This document shows, piece by piece, positions 53,124 through 61,218 of a stretch of 64,000 nucleotides of DNA; position 1 is the first letter of the stretch; each line of letters opens with the position of its first letter. The DNA is from Phycisphaerales bacterium (GTDB taxonomy: Bacteria > Planctomycetota > Phycisphaerae > UBA1845 > UTPLA1): the NCBI GenBank assembly GCA_022360095.1, contig JAKSDK010000144.1, forward strand, positions 20,121-84,120, given 5' to 3'. The notes below the pieces were generated by a model. The model had not been told where the DNA came from. It saw nothing but the letters and a program-made list of their open reading frames with translations, and did not search any database. The position numbers and the translations under genes were made by a program.

Positions 53124-53555
53124 TCGTTCCTCCAATTGAATAAGCCCTAATTCTTCAGGTCTATTTCTCCGTTTCACCTCGGATCAGTTCTGTACCGACT
53201 GTAGTTAACCGACATTTCCCCATTTATCACACGTCAAGCCGCTATCGTACCCAGGCGAGCTACTCGACTCAAGCGACAACGGGGTCCTGGGTTTCCTTAA
53301 GACCATGAAAGCACTGCTTATCAATAAAAAGGCCCACTCCGCTGCCTGAAAATCATAAAAAGGCGATCGAACAACACTAATCATTTAAGATTTTCGTCTC
53401 CAAAATTGAGGCGAGACCTCAGCAGCAGCGCAAGAGTTACGAATGTGCCGGTATGCTGTTCTTCATTAGGCAAATAATTAAAATCGAGAGTTACATCTCG
53501 CACGGAATTTGGAGGGATGACAAGACTTTTTTTGTTCACAAGATTTCGCTGACAA
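53124..53555. other. Intergenic region with a motif shared with the 50.4 kb element
   Basis: About 430 bp. ACCCAGG (53249-53255) pairs with CCTGGGT (53286-53292), and TCCTGGG...ACCATGA (53285-53308) resembles TCCTGGGG...ACCATGA in the 50.4 kb element. On the minus strand this is the leader of the HAF-repeat gene. Nothing else supported. Confidence 0.45.
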
Positions 53556-54200
53556 CTATTGAACATTACTTATGGAATATTTGAAGCGGTACAAATTTGC
53601 CAGTTTTTGTATTGAGGCAAGTCCACTTTTCCCATCAACAGAAAAAGGCAAAACCGTCGTTCGGACAAAACCGGGAATTTCGAAATATTCTGCGAGAGAT
53701 TCGTCAGGAGCCATCTTGACGTCCATTGCGTCTTCACATTTCCTTATTAATTCTTCAGCAACAGAGGAATCTGCTATATTTCGGGAACAACTTCGCTGCA
53801 GAAACAGTAATTGTCCGTTGAGAGCTGTGTCAATCCGACCGACACCTAGGATTGGTCGATCTTCGCAACCACGTAAGAAGCTTGAACTATCTAAATCCGG
53901 AGCACCCTCAGGAGTAATCGTGCGATCAATATGGGAATCAAGATGAAGATCGACCAGCTTATAGTGTGAATCCAAATTAGGGGCGTGGTAGGTTGCATAC
54001 GGCGATCTCTCGGCCGTTCCTAACAAGAGCGGTGTGAAATAGTCCTTATTAGTTTCAATCTCTCGATATACGGCGAACCCTGTTTTTCGACAGGTCTGCT
54101 TGGCCTTCTTGGCTGCCTCACCAAGGCGTTTCTTAAAGAGTTCCGACTGAAATAATGTGACAAGTTCTTCTCCTGATATACCGACGGTCTTATCTGTAAT
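53556..54200 (-). CDS. Uncharacterised protein with no standard start codon (possible ATT start)
   Basis: The usual start choice (TTG near 54026) gives 156 residues, but the same frame stays open upstream and reads as good protein (GEELVTLFQSELFKKRLGEAAKKAK) back to a TAG stop. In that stretch there is no ATG, GTG or TTG; an ATT at 54200 sits six bases after AAGGAG, which would give 214 residues. ATT initiation is rare but known, as in infC. Later segments such as HLDSHIDRTITPEGAPDLDSSSFLRGC look globular. It is the last gene of the sigma/Lon-methyltransferase operon. Function unknown. Confidence 0.55.
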   Translation of the reverse strand: MTDKTVGISGEELVTLFQSELFKKRLGEAAKKAKQTCRKTGFAVYREIETNKDYFTPLLLGTAERSPYATYHAPNLDSHYKLVDLHLDSHIDRTITPEGAPDLDSSSFLRGCEDRPILGVGRIDTALNGQLLFLQRSCSRNIADSSVAEELIRKCEDAMDVKMAPDESLAEYFEIPGFVRTTVLPFSVDGKSGLASIQKLANLYRFKYSISNVQ

Positions 54201-54287
54201 TTTGTCTCCTTGGCATCCTTGGATACCCTAGTTTTGTTACAAAAATGGACGACGAGAAGAACTTATAAAGCTTTCGGTATCATTTCG

Positions 54288-56900
54288 TTACTTGGACTCT
54301 AGCAGGATTACTCGTGTTTCATGCCAAAATCTAAATCCTCTCGAATCCTCATAAAGCGTATCCATTACAGATTTATATCGTTCCTTATTCATCCCGGACA
54401 CGTCTTCAACGTCTGTAGCATTTGGCGTTCCAGCAAAAAATTGAACCGCTGAGTTTACCACTTTTGTCGGAAGCTTTCTTTCCCATTGTTCGTCATCCAA
54501 ATCAACAAGCCCACGAGGTCTGAGAACTGAATCGTAATAATGCAGCCGTTGTTCAAATTGCTGTTGAGCGAATGGATTTGCATCGCGCAGCTCGTCAGGG
54601 CGAACAGGTTCAATCGTCGTGATTCGTAGTGGAACAAATTGCCGATCATACACAGCAATTCGTTTGAAATTTTGAAGGCGTGGAGCGAGAGCGTACTCAA
54701 ACTCCCGCCATGAAAGTGAAGAAAAAGTCATCCAAGTATATCGGGCAAGCGTTGGCGCGCGCTCTACAATCTCCTCTAGGAGCTTAGTGCCATTCGTGGC
54801 TCGCTGAATACCTGTGTCGGCCAGTTGAAGCTCGGGAAGATACGGTGGGTTGACGATTACTAGGTCAAAACGATCGTCCGCTTTATATTTTCTAAATTCG
54901 CCTGTAAAGAGTTTGATGCGAGCGTTTGGTGCTACATTGCTGTATTCTACTTTTCCTGATTGTGTATCTTCCGATCTAATCGCCGTCCGAATGTTTTCAG
55001 CAGCGAGCGTGACCGTAGTATCATCTAGGTCGATCAGCATTATCTCATCGACTCGTGGACAGAGATACGCAGCCGACGCTGCAAGGAATCCAGTACCACA
55101 CCCTACGTCAAGAATAGAACGTATGCTCGCGGCTTTGTCGCTGTCTTCGCGGCACCATCTCTGAACACCATTTACGAGGAATTGCGAATCGATCGCCGGA
55201 GGAAAGGGCACGCGTTCATGAAGCCACAAGACTCCGACCGTGTCTTGCGTCTCAGCAGCTGACCGTTGGAGTTTGAATTCTATTCGGTTTGGGACGGAGT
55301 TGAAAGCAGAACTAAGATATGATGCATCCTCAGCTGAACATCGGGCCAATGTGTCGTCACTCAAGCGAAATCCATCGCGCCCTCGATATCGGCTACGACG
55401 GCTGTAACTTCCAAGATGTTGTGCTTGTTCAACAAGCAGAACAGGACTTGGAATTGTTAGATTCAGCTTGTCGCCACCAGTGTAAGTAACCTGTAGCGGA
55501 TTGATTATTGGCACGATGGAATCATCTTTTTCTTCTAGTTGCTTACCCAAGCTGGAAAAAGTCAGCATAAGAGGCGGTTGTTTTCCAGCGAGAATCGCAT
55601 TCGGAGTTATTATCTTCCGGGCAAGTTGCTGGATCGCGGAAATGATCCCCGACTTTAGATCTTCAGGAGCCCTGCGGAATATTGTTTCAAGCGAACGTAT
55701 CGCTTCTTGAATAATTTCCTCTTGTTGAGTTCGCAACCTGACTAAGGTGCTTGTTAACTCGTAGAGTTGCTGCTTTGCGGATTCATTGCCGGACAAATTA
55801 GAAAATGTCTTTGTCAGGCGGGTTACAATTGTTCTTCTGAGATGCCGCTCAATCTCGTCCTCTATCCATCCTTGTGCACATGCGATATCATGCAGCCAGA
55901 GAACGCGTGACAGCGGGGTTTTATTTGTGTTCAGCTCAGTCGATTCAATCTCATTTGAGGCCCACGTTGCGAGATCCGTTTCGACGTTCTCGTCAGGTGA
56001 CACGGAGATTGCCGCCTTGACAAGTTGTGGTAAATGTTCCTCCGTACATAATTCGGCAAGTTGGCGAAGCCCTAGTTGCTCAGGAAGCGTTGGTGGACAC
56101 GATCCACGTGCGCGGAGTGCGGCAATCACTTTCCCAACATCGTCAGGAAACTCCCCGATGCCAGCAGGTTTGAATAGAGCTACCTGCAGCAATTGGCAAG
56201 CAATAGTCAGAATGACTTCAGCAGGAATCTCTAAATCGTCAAGTAGACGCGGCCAAAGGTGTGATGTGTCGAGTCCAAGATTAATAAGATTTCCCCATAA
56301 AAGGCGACGTGGGAGAGCAATAGGTCGGCAATGGTAATCTCCTTCGCCTCGAAAATGGGCTTGCAGGTGTCGGTCAATCCTCTTTTCTTCGATCAAACCT
56401 TCATCATCTGGAACGAGATGGTAGTACAAGAGATTGACACCATGACGACCAGCAGCAAGGGCCTTTGCCGATATGCCAGACACTGCATCGAGAGCGATCA
56501 CATCATGTTCTGGCTCAAAAGCCGCAAGCTTTGCAGTAAAAACGCAGTTGCGTCGCAACGGCACGTCTAATACATGGGCAAGGCCGGCAAGCAGAATAGC
56601 CAATCCGTGCGATCCTCTCTCAAGCTTTTCGTCCGACGATGGCGTTATCTCGAGCCGTGACGCCAGTCGTTCAGCCACACAAACTTGAGCAAAGAGTCTG
56701 TTTCGTAGAAATGCCTGCAGGTACTGTGCTGCACGGTGAATTTGCTCTTTATACTCTGCATCAGCATTGACGTTCGAGCCGAGATTCAAAGAATGGACGT
56801 CATCTTTGCTTGATGATATTAGATGTAGTTCTTGGATGTGTCCTCGTGCATCATGCTGAGTCGTTGCAACGGTAACGATTGTCCTTTGGGTGCTCGCCAT
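54288..56900 (-). CDS. Lon-like (S16) domain fused to SAM-dependent methyltransferase
   Basis: An 870-residue protein. Residues about 50-185 resemble a Lon-type peptidase domain: GSHGLAILLAGLAHVLDVPL with candidate nucleophile Ser97 and VSGISAKALAAGRHGVN with candidate Lys146, similar to the Ser-Lys dyad regions of Lon. A long helical region follows (about 200-440). The C-terminal half holds a methyltransferase: SAM motif LDVGCGTGFLAASAA near 600 and DLVIVNPPYLPE near 680, the NPPY motif of N-methylating enzymes (HemK-like or DNA amino-methyltransferases). I know of no described Lon-methyltransferase fusion. It sits 12 bp after the 56913-57680 gene in the sigma-factor operon. Confidence 0.65.
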   Translation of the reverse strand: MASTQRTIVTVATTQHDARGHIQELHLISSSKDDVHSLNLGSNVNADAEYKEQIHRAAQYLQAFLRNRLFAQVCVAERLASRLEITPSSDEKLERGSHGLAILLAGLAHVLDVPLRRNCVFTAKLAAFEPEHDVIALDAVSGISAKALAAGRHGVNLLYYHLVPDDEGLIEEKRIDRHLQAHFRGEGDYHCRPIALPRRLLWGNLINLGLDTSHLWPRLLDDLEIPAEVILTIACQLLQVALFKPAGIGEFPDDVGKVIAALRARGSCPPTLPEQLGLRQLAELCTEEHLPQLVKAAISVSPDENVETDLATWASNEIESTELNTNKTPLSRVLWLHDIACAQGWIEDEIERHLRRTIVTRLTKTFSNLSGNESAKQQLYELTSTLVRLRTQQEEIIQEAIRSLETIFRRAPEDLKSGIISAIQQLARKIITPNAILAGKQPPLMLTFSSLGKQLEEKDDSIVPIINPLQVTYTGGDKLNLTIPSPVLLVEQAQHLGSYSRRSRYRGRDGFRLSDDTLARCSAEDASYLSSAFNSVPNRIEFKLQRSAAETQDTVGVLWLHERVPFPPAIDSQFLVNGVQRWCREDSDKAASIRSILDVGCGTGFLAASAAYLCPRVDEIMLIDLDDTTVTLAAENIRTAIRSEDTQSGKVEYSNVAPNARIKLFTGEFRKYKADDRFDLVIVNPPYLPELQLADTGIQRATNGTKLLEEIVERAPTLARYTWMTFSSLSWREFEYALAPRLQNFKRIAVYDRQFVPLRITTIEPVRPDELRDANPFAQQQFEQRLHYYDSVLRPRGLVDLDDEQWERKLPTKVVNSAVQFFAGTPNATDVEDVSGMNKERYKSVMDTLYEDSRGFRFWHETRVILLESK

Positions 56901-56912
56901 AGTCGCTCGCTC

Positions 56913-57680
56913 CTATGTTTCTGGCATAATGAAAATCTTCGCCATTAGACCATCTTTGGTCGCATGGAGTTCAATTGGTGTTTCATGCAGCAAATCAACC
57001 CCGGCTGGAGTTGACGCTGCTGCCCGTACCTGCAAGCTTGAGGCAGGTGGCCAGGTGAGAAAAACTCCCGTCCTTGCGACAATCGCGAGGAGCGACGCTG
57101 TTTGTCTGTTAACACGAAGTTTTCCCCAGGTCCGATCTAGGAACCGCAAAGTCAATGTCGAATCGTCTACGACAGGTACACTAATATGGCAGCATGGGAT
57201 GTTCAGTTCTTTTTCCCAAGTTCCCTCGAATGTCTGTTGGAGATCTGAGCTGAATATCGAGGGAACTCTATCCATTTCTTGACGTAGTTGTTCCAGAAAC
57301 TCGCGTCCAAGCTCATCTAGTTCGTACTTTTCTGAACTCTCTGCATCCGATGGCAACCAGTGCTCGAGGTTCCCATCATCAAGTACTCGTTCAGCCAGAG
57401 ATTCAAGTAAGTCAGGATTGTAAGCAAGTTGTCTGAGCAGAGAGCTGGAGATGAGCCCTTTGGAATGTGATCCAGCGATACCGTACTCCAAGACGGCCTT
57501 CGTGTGCTCGTCTTGCCACTCCGTAGTGCTGCTTGAAATGCGGCTGTCCTGGGGGCTTTTGAGAGCTCGCAACCAGGCGCAATGTACTTCAGGCCCTCGC
57601 ATGATGACGTCACGAAGATAATCGCAGTCTTGGGCAAACTCTTTCGCGTCGTCGTCAGGAAATGTTAGATTTCCATTCAT
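56913..57680 (-). CDS. Uncharacterised protein coupled to an ECF sigma factor
   Basis: From the ATG at 57680, overlapping the sigma-factor stop (ATGA) and preceded by GGGGAGA, 255 residues. The N-terminal 150 residues are helical and acidic (FPDDDAKEFAQDCDYLRDVI, YNPDLLESLAERVLDDGNLEHWL); the C-terminal 90 are beta-rich (STLTLRFLDRTWGKLRVNRQTASLLAIVARTGVFLTW). No transmembrane helix or zinc motif, so it is not a usual anti-sigma factor, though position suggests regulation of the sigma factor or its target system. Confidence 0.7.
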   Translation of the reverse strand: MNGNLTFPDDDAKEFAQDCDYLRDVIMRGPEVHCAWLRALKSPQDSRISSSTTEWQDEHTKAVLEYGIAGSHSKGLISSSLLRQLAYNPDLLESLAERVLDDGNLEHWLPSDAESSEKYELDELGREFLEQLRQEMDRVPSIFSSDLQQTFEGTWEKELNIPCCHISVPVVDDSTLTLRFLDRTWGKLRVNRQTASLLAIVARTGVFLTWPPASSLQVRAAASTPAGVDLLHETPIELHATKDGLMAKIFIMPET

Positions 57681-58297
57681 CGCGATTTCTCCCCAAATTT
57701 CCGCATTTGCGATGCGAAGCAATCGTACAGTTCTCGATGATGATAGTAGAGATAAGAAGCACATTCCTTCCTGATGGCTTTGATACGCTTCTTAGTGGTG
57801 TCCAGTTTTATGTTCAGTTTTTTCGCTATCTCAGTCGGGCCATGCCCCTCAGATAATAAGCGCAAGATCTCTAGCGAACTTTCAGGAGATTTACTCAACG
57901 CCTGTCGAAAAGCCCCTTGCAATTTGTTCTTAATTTCCGTCGATTCTAGCTGATTAGCGTGGTTCTGATCTTCTTTGCTTGCGTAATTCTCTAAGCTTGC
58001 CGAAGTTGCCTTAGGTTGCCTGCGCAGCTGTCGTCTTCTTGCGTTTGCAGCAATTTTCAAAAGCCAGCCTTTTGTATTCCCCGTATTTTCAAAAGAAAGC
58101 TTCGACGAGTACATCAAACGATGAAGGATCTCCTGAGCCAGATCTTCTGCCTCATTACTTCTTTTTCCTAGAACGGCAAGGAGAATCGGTAATGCCTCTT
58201 GATAGAATTTTCGCTGAGCCTCGACGTCATTCATTCGAGCTCGAGTTAGCAACCTGCCTAACTCGTCCTCTCTCTCAGCTTTTTGCTCGTTCTTCAC
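57677..58297 (-). CDS. ECF-type RNA polymerase sigma factor
   Basis: A 206-residue protein. Region 2 has SNEAEDLAQEILHRLMYSS and GWLLKIAANARRRQLRR (core- and -10-binding helices); region 4 has LRLLSEGHGPTEIAKKLNIKLDTTKKRIKAIRKE, a clear helix-turn-helix. It is the first gene of a four-gene minus-strand operon with the uncharacterised 255-residue protein, the Lon-like/methyltransferase fusion and the 53556-54200 gene. It probably transcribes its own operon. The second ECF factor in the window (23.7 kb) belongs to a different, kinase-linked type. Confidence 0.85.
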   Translation of the reverse strand: MKNEQKAEREDELGRLLTRARMNDVEAQRKFYQEALPILLAVLGKRSNEAEDLAQEILHRLMYSSKLSFENTGNTKGWLLKIAANARRRQLRRQPKATSASLENYASKEDQNHANQLESTEIKNKLQGAFRQALSKSPESSLEILRLLSEGHGPTEIAKKLNIKLDTTKKRIKAIRKECASYLYYHHRELYDCFASQMRKFGEKSR

Positions 58298-58591
58298 GTT
58301 TGCGCCTTCGAGTCTATACAGGGAGGCATTTTAAGCAAAGCCAATCTTCTTGTTCGTGATATCAATCCGCCAGCTTTCGGATTCGCAACGCACCTAGGCT
58401 GTAGATAGAGACGTTGCAAAAAAAAAACGAATTTTGTTTTACCCTCTCAGCTCCTGCAGATCCTTATATACCCAGAAGAGTCTTATCACGCAAATGATTG
58501 CTCGTAAGCCGGGATATTGGGGACTCCTCCCCAGCTTCCTCATTCGGAGTGCAGAGCAAAAGGAGTCCTCAATCCCGGCAAGGAGTATTAA
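58298..58591. other. Intergenic region with long leader hairpin
   Basis: About 300 bp between the divergent ECF operon and the 58592 gene; mostly AT-rich promoter-like DNA (TTATATACCC near 58464) and the hairpin at 58508-58579. Confidence 0.5.
58508..58579 (+). promoter_or_regulatory. Long imperfect hairpin just before a ribosome binding site
   Basis: GCCGGGAT (58508-58515) pairs with ATCCCGGC (58572-58579), and GGACTCCT (58521-58528) with AGGAGTCC (58561-58568), separated by a small internal loop. AAGGAG for the next gene follows immediately at 58580, so folding may control its translation. Confidence 0.5.
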
Positions 58592-58885
58592 GTGGATTGG
58601 AGAGCCACAATGGATACGAGGCGAAACAACAACATGACAATTTTAGAGTTAAGAGAGGAGCGAGCATGTCCAACCGGTTTTGAGTCACGACCCAGTAGCC
58701 TTCTGCTCAGCTTTGTCGAGGGCATGCCGGTCATGCTAAGGGAGGAAAAATATGTCGTCATTAGCTGGTCAGGTTTCGGTGACTTGGTGCTTAGAAGGGT
58801 TAAGGATGAGCAGATTCGTCAAATTAATGTTATTCAGTATTTAGCTGATCTAAAGATTGGTTGGCCGGACAATTCCAAGAAGTAA
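58592..58885 (+). CDS. Uncharacterised 97-residue protein
   Basis: The GTG at 58592 with AAGGAG six bases ahead is one start; ATG codons at 58610 and 58634 are alternatives. The second half looks globular (LLLSFVEGMPVMLREEKYVVISWSGFGDLVLRRVKDEQIRQINVIQYLADLKIGW), a mixed strand-helix pattern. It opens the mobile-type operon of region 9 and ends 24 bp before the next start. No family recognised. Confidence 0.5.
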   Translation: MDWRATMDTRRNNNMTILELREERACPTGFESRPSSLLLSFVEGMPVMLREEKYVVISWSGFGDLVLRRVKDEQIRQINVIQYLADLKIGWPDNSKK

Positions 58886-58908
58886 TTCGTGATTTTAAGG
58901 AGAGCGAC

Positions 58909-59766
58909 ATGGCCAATTCAACTGTAACGAAAAAGTCGAATCCAACTCATTCAAAAGGCACTCAAATGTCTAAGAATTTAGACATTTCGGGTAATGAGTT
59001 GCCCCTCGTAATCAACAGGTTGCATGAGTTAACCATTCCAGAGCTGAATCCTGAAAGATGTGAAGAGGCCATTTCAACCTATGACGCGCTTTGGAAAAAA
59101 CTGTCTGCGTTGGACAGTGGTCTTGACGTTGGTCGTGGTTACGTGAATTGGTTGCGGGGCAATGTCCTCCTTCGCATAAAAAAATATATTCCGCACGGTG
59201 AATGGGGGAAGTTTCTACAACGACATAACATCAGCAGGAGTACATCATGGTTACTACGAGCAATTGCTGAATCAATCTCAGAAAAGGAAGCGAAGCAGCT
59301 TGGGTACGATGAAATCAGAGCAAGAGTCTGTCCAAGTTTTGGTAAAGCGATGGAGAAACAGCCAACACTTGCACTTGAACAAGAAGAACCAACAGAAAGC
59401 GATAATGGTAAAGAGCCTGTTAGTGGCGATTCTTCTGATTCGGCTTCAACGTCGGCAAAACAAGAGCCAGGAATTGAAAGCCTGCCGCTAAGCCTTGCAA
59501 AATTCCTCGACAAGTTCACTCCTTTTCTTGAACACCTCTCGACATTGCCGCTTGGCGTAAAAAAAGAATATCGTGTCGCTTCTTGCGGTGCGCTCAAAAC
59601 CGCTCGACTTCGCATAAACGACGCTCGCCGATTACTGGATGAACTCGAAGGGGCTGTGCTGCACCGTCTTGTAAATGAGCTTTCGGATGTGCTTGAAAGC
59701 AAGGAGCAGGATGAAATGCAGCGAGTCCTCTCGAAGCTGGATGGACACTCTGATAAGGCAAGATAG
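58909..59766 (+). CDS. DUF3102-like protein
   Basis: From the ATG at 58909 (AAGGAG six bases ahead) 285 residues. Residues about 85-140, GRGYVNWLRGNVLLRIKKYIPHGEWGKFLQRHNISRSTSWLLRAIAES, fit the DUF3102 pattern (helical, with a PHGE/W motif and HTH-like RSTSWLLRA) found in phages and conjugative elements. An acidic Ser-rich linker (about 160-200) and a C-terminal helical region (ASCGALKTARLRINDARRLLDELEGAVLHRLVNEL) follow. Probably DNA-related; role unknown. It precedes a DNA methyltransferase gene by 26 bp. Confidence 0.65.
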   Translation: MANSTVTKKSNPTHSKGTQMSKNLDISGNELPLVINRLHELTIPELNPERCEEAISTYDALWKKLSALDSGLDVGRGYVNWLRGNVLLRIKKYIPHGEWGKFLQRHNISRSTSWLLRAIAESISEKEAKQLGYDEIRARVCPSFGKAMEKQPTLALEQEEPTESDNGKEPVSGDSSDSASTSAKQEPGIESLPLSLAKFLDKFTPFLEHLSTLPLGVKKEYRVASCGALKTARLRINDARRLLDELEGAVLHRLVNELSDVLESKEQDEMQRVLSKLDGHSDKAR

Positions 59767-59792
59767 CACGTTCGGCGAAGAGAGTCGTTACG

Positions 59793-60506
59793 ATGCTTGA
59801 ACTCAACACGATTCATAATATTGATGCATTGGAAGGATTCAAAAAGATTGACGATGAATCAGTTGATCTCATCGTGACCGATCCACCATACAACCTCGCC
59901 AGTAAAAACAGAGTCACCAAGAAGGGCAGCAAGATAATTTCGACTAAAGAGGCGTGGGGTGCGTGGGATTGCTTTCATCCGTTCGATTATGACCTTTTGA
60001 TTATGCAAATCATTAGCCAGAGCTTCAGGTCCTTAAAGAGCGGAGGCTCACTCTATATGTTCACAAGCGGAGAAGACAACGGCGTATTCATACGCATGGC
60101 CGTTGCACGCGGATTCAGATATCGAAATCAATTAGCCATTGTGAAAGTAAATCCGCTTCCAAGTTTCTACAAGAATAATTGGAGACATGCGGTAGAAGTC
60201 TGCATGTACCTTACCAAAGGGCGACCGGCAACGTTTAACTTTCTCTCGCAACGCGAATGCAACAATGTATTTATGCACGCCTTGGGGCGAAAAGAGACAC
60301 AGCATCCTACAGAAAAACCGCTGGCCTTTGTGAAGAAACTCGTTCAGGTCAGCTCTAACAGAAATGAACTCGTCCTCGACCCCTTTATGGGGTCTGGAAC
60401 GACGGCAGTTGCATGTGAGCAGCTAGGACGAAACTTTCTCGGTTTTGAATTGAACGCCGAATACATCACTCTTGCAAAGAGACGTTTGCGAAACGGAGAG
60501 AGATAA
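59793..60506 (+). CDS. DNA methyltransferase (N4-cytosine/N6-adenine, beta class)
   Basis: A 237-residue enzyme. The catalytic motif DLIVTDPPYNLASKNR is N-terminal (about 27-42) and the SAM-binding motif ELVLDPFMGSGTTAVACEQLGRNFLGFELNAEY is C-terminal (about 190-222): the beta-class order. It transfers a methyl group to an exocyclic amine of A or C in a short DNA site. The lack of a nearby restriction endonuclease and of a separate recognition domain suggests an orphan methylase protecting a mobile element, although the nuclease-like gene at 62.9 kb is in the same operon. Confidence 0.92.
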   Translation: MLELNTIHNIDALEGFKKIDDESVDLIVTDPPYNLASKNRVTKKGSKIISTKEAWGAWDCFHPFDYDLLIMQIISQSFRSLKSGGSLYMFTSGEDNGVFIRMAVARGFRYRNQLAIVKVNPLPSFYKNNWRHAVEVCMYLTKGRPATFNFLSQRECNNVFMHALGRKETQHPTEKPLAFVKKLVQVSSNRNELVLDPFMGSGTTAVACEQLGRNFLGFELNAEYITLAKRRLRNGER

Positions 60507-60601
60507 CAGGCGCGAAATTGTGTGTAAGGAAATTATCAAGTTATGAAAGAGTGGTGAGTGTTCATACATGCCGTGAGAGTAGGTTTTTAATGGAGAAGGA
60601 T

Positions 60602-60778
60602 ATGGCATGGCGAAAAAAACTTACTGACGCAATGGCTGATGGATTGCGCTTCGCGTCGCTGGGAGCGCTGCTCGTTGGGGGAGTCGGTGTCTCTGTTGCG
60701 TTCGTCTATGTGCTTATCAAGACGTGCTGGTTCAGCGTTGATTATCTCGACAGAACGCTGTTTTCCGAACCCTGGTAG
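60602..60778 (+). CDS. Small membrane protein
   Basis: From the ATG at 60602 (GGAG six bases ahead; an ATG at 60590 would add four residues) 58 residues. Basic start MAWRKKLTDAMADGLRF, one membrane helix ASLGALLVGGVGVSVAFVYVLIK, short outer tail WFSVDYLDRTLFSEPW. It lies 8 bp before the zinc-protein gene. Possibly part of an envelope complex with the ATPase downstream. Confidence 0.65.
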   Translation: MAWRKKLTDAMADGLRFASLGALLVGGVGVSVAFVYVLIKTCWFSVDYLDRTLFSEPW

Positions 60779-60786
60779 GAGGGGTT

Positions 60787-61218
60787 ATGTCTTTCTTTGA
60801 CAAGTTTTTTGGCAAGGGTTCGCAACCGGTAAGACGGGAAGTGCATGTCCGAGAAACCGTTGATGCCGACGGAAATCCAACAACCGAAACAATCGCCGGA
60901 GATGCGGTTGCCCTTTCTCCCGACGGCTCTGTTGATTCCGTCGTTGTGATTACAGATAGATTCCACCATTGCGGTCATTCTGCGGAACGGCCGACAGGCG
61001 GGCAATGCGGTGAGCCTGGCTGTAGGCGAGTGGAATGCAATGAGTGTTTTTCTAACTGCTTAACGTGCGAAAAACCTGTTTGCCTCGAACACTCGCGGAG
61101 TGTGAAGAAAGAACAACGCCATCCTCGCCGCTGTATGAGTTGTCACGCTACTCATCGACGAAAGCGAATAACGTTCTCAATTCTCAGTCCGTTCATTGAG
61201 GTTGAAGAAGAGAAGTGA
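60787..61218 (+). CDS. Cys/His-rich zinc-binding protein
   Basis: A 143-residue protein. N-terminal amphipathic stretch MSFFDKFFGKGSQ, a Thr-rich middle, then a dense metal-binding region (about 58-118): HHCGHSAERPTGGQCGEPGCRRVECNECFSNCLTCEKPVCLEHSRSV and RRCMSCHATHRRKR, a treble-clef or B-box/RING-like pattern with about eleven Cys. The stop overlaps the ATPase start (GTGAAG). It could be an adaptor of the ATPase. Function unknown. Confidence 0.7.
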   Translation: MSFFDKFFGKGSQPVRREVHVRETVDADGNPTTETIAGDAVALSPDGSVDSVVVITDRFHHCGHSAERPTGGQCGEPGCRRVECNECFSNCLTCEKPVCLEHSRSVKKEQRHPRRCMSCHATHRRKRITFSILSPFIEVEEEK

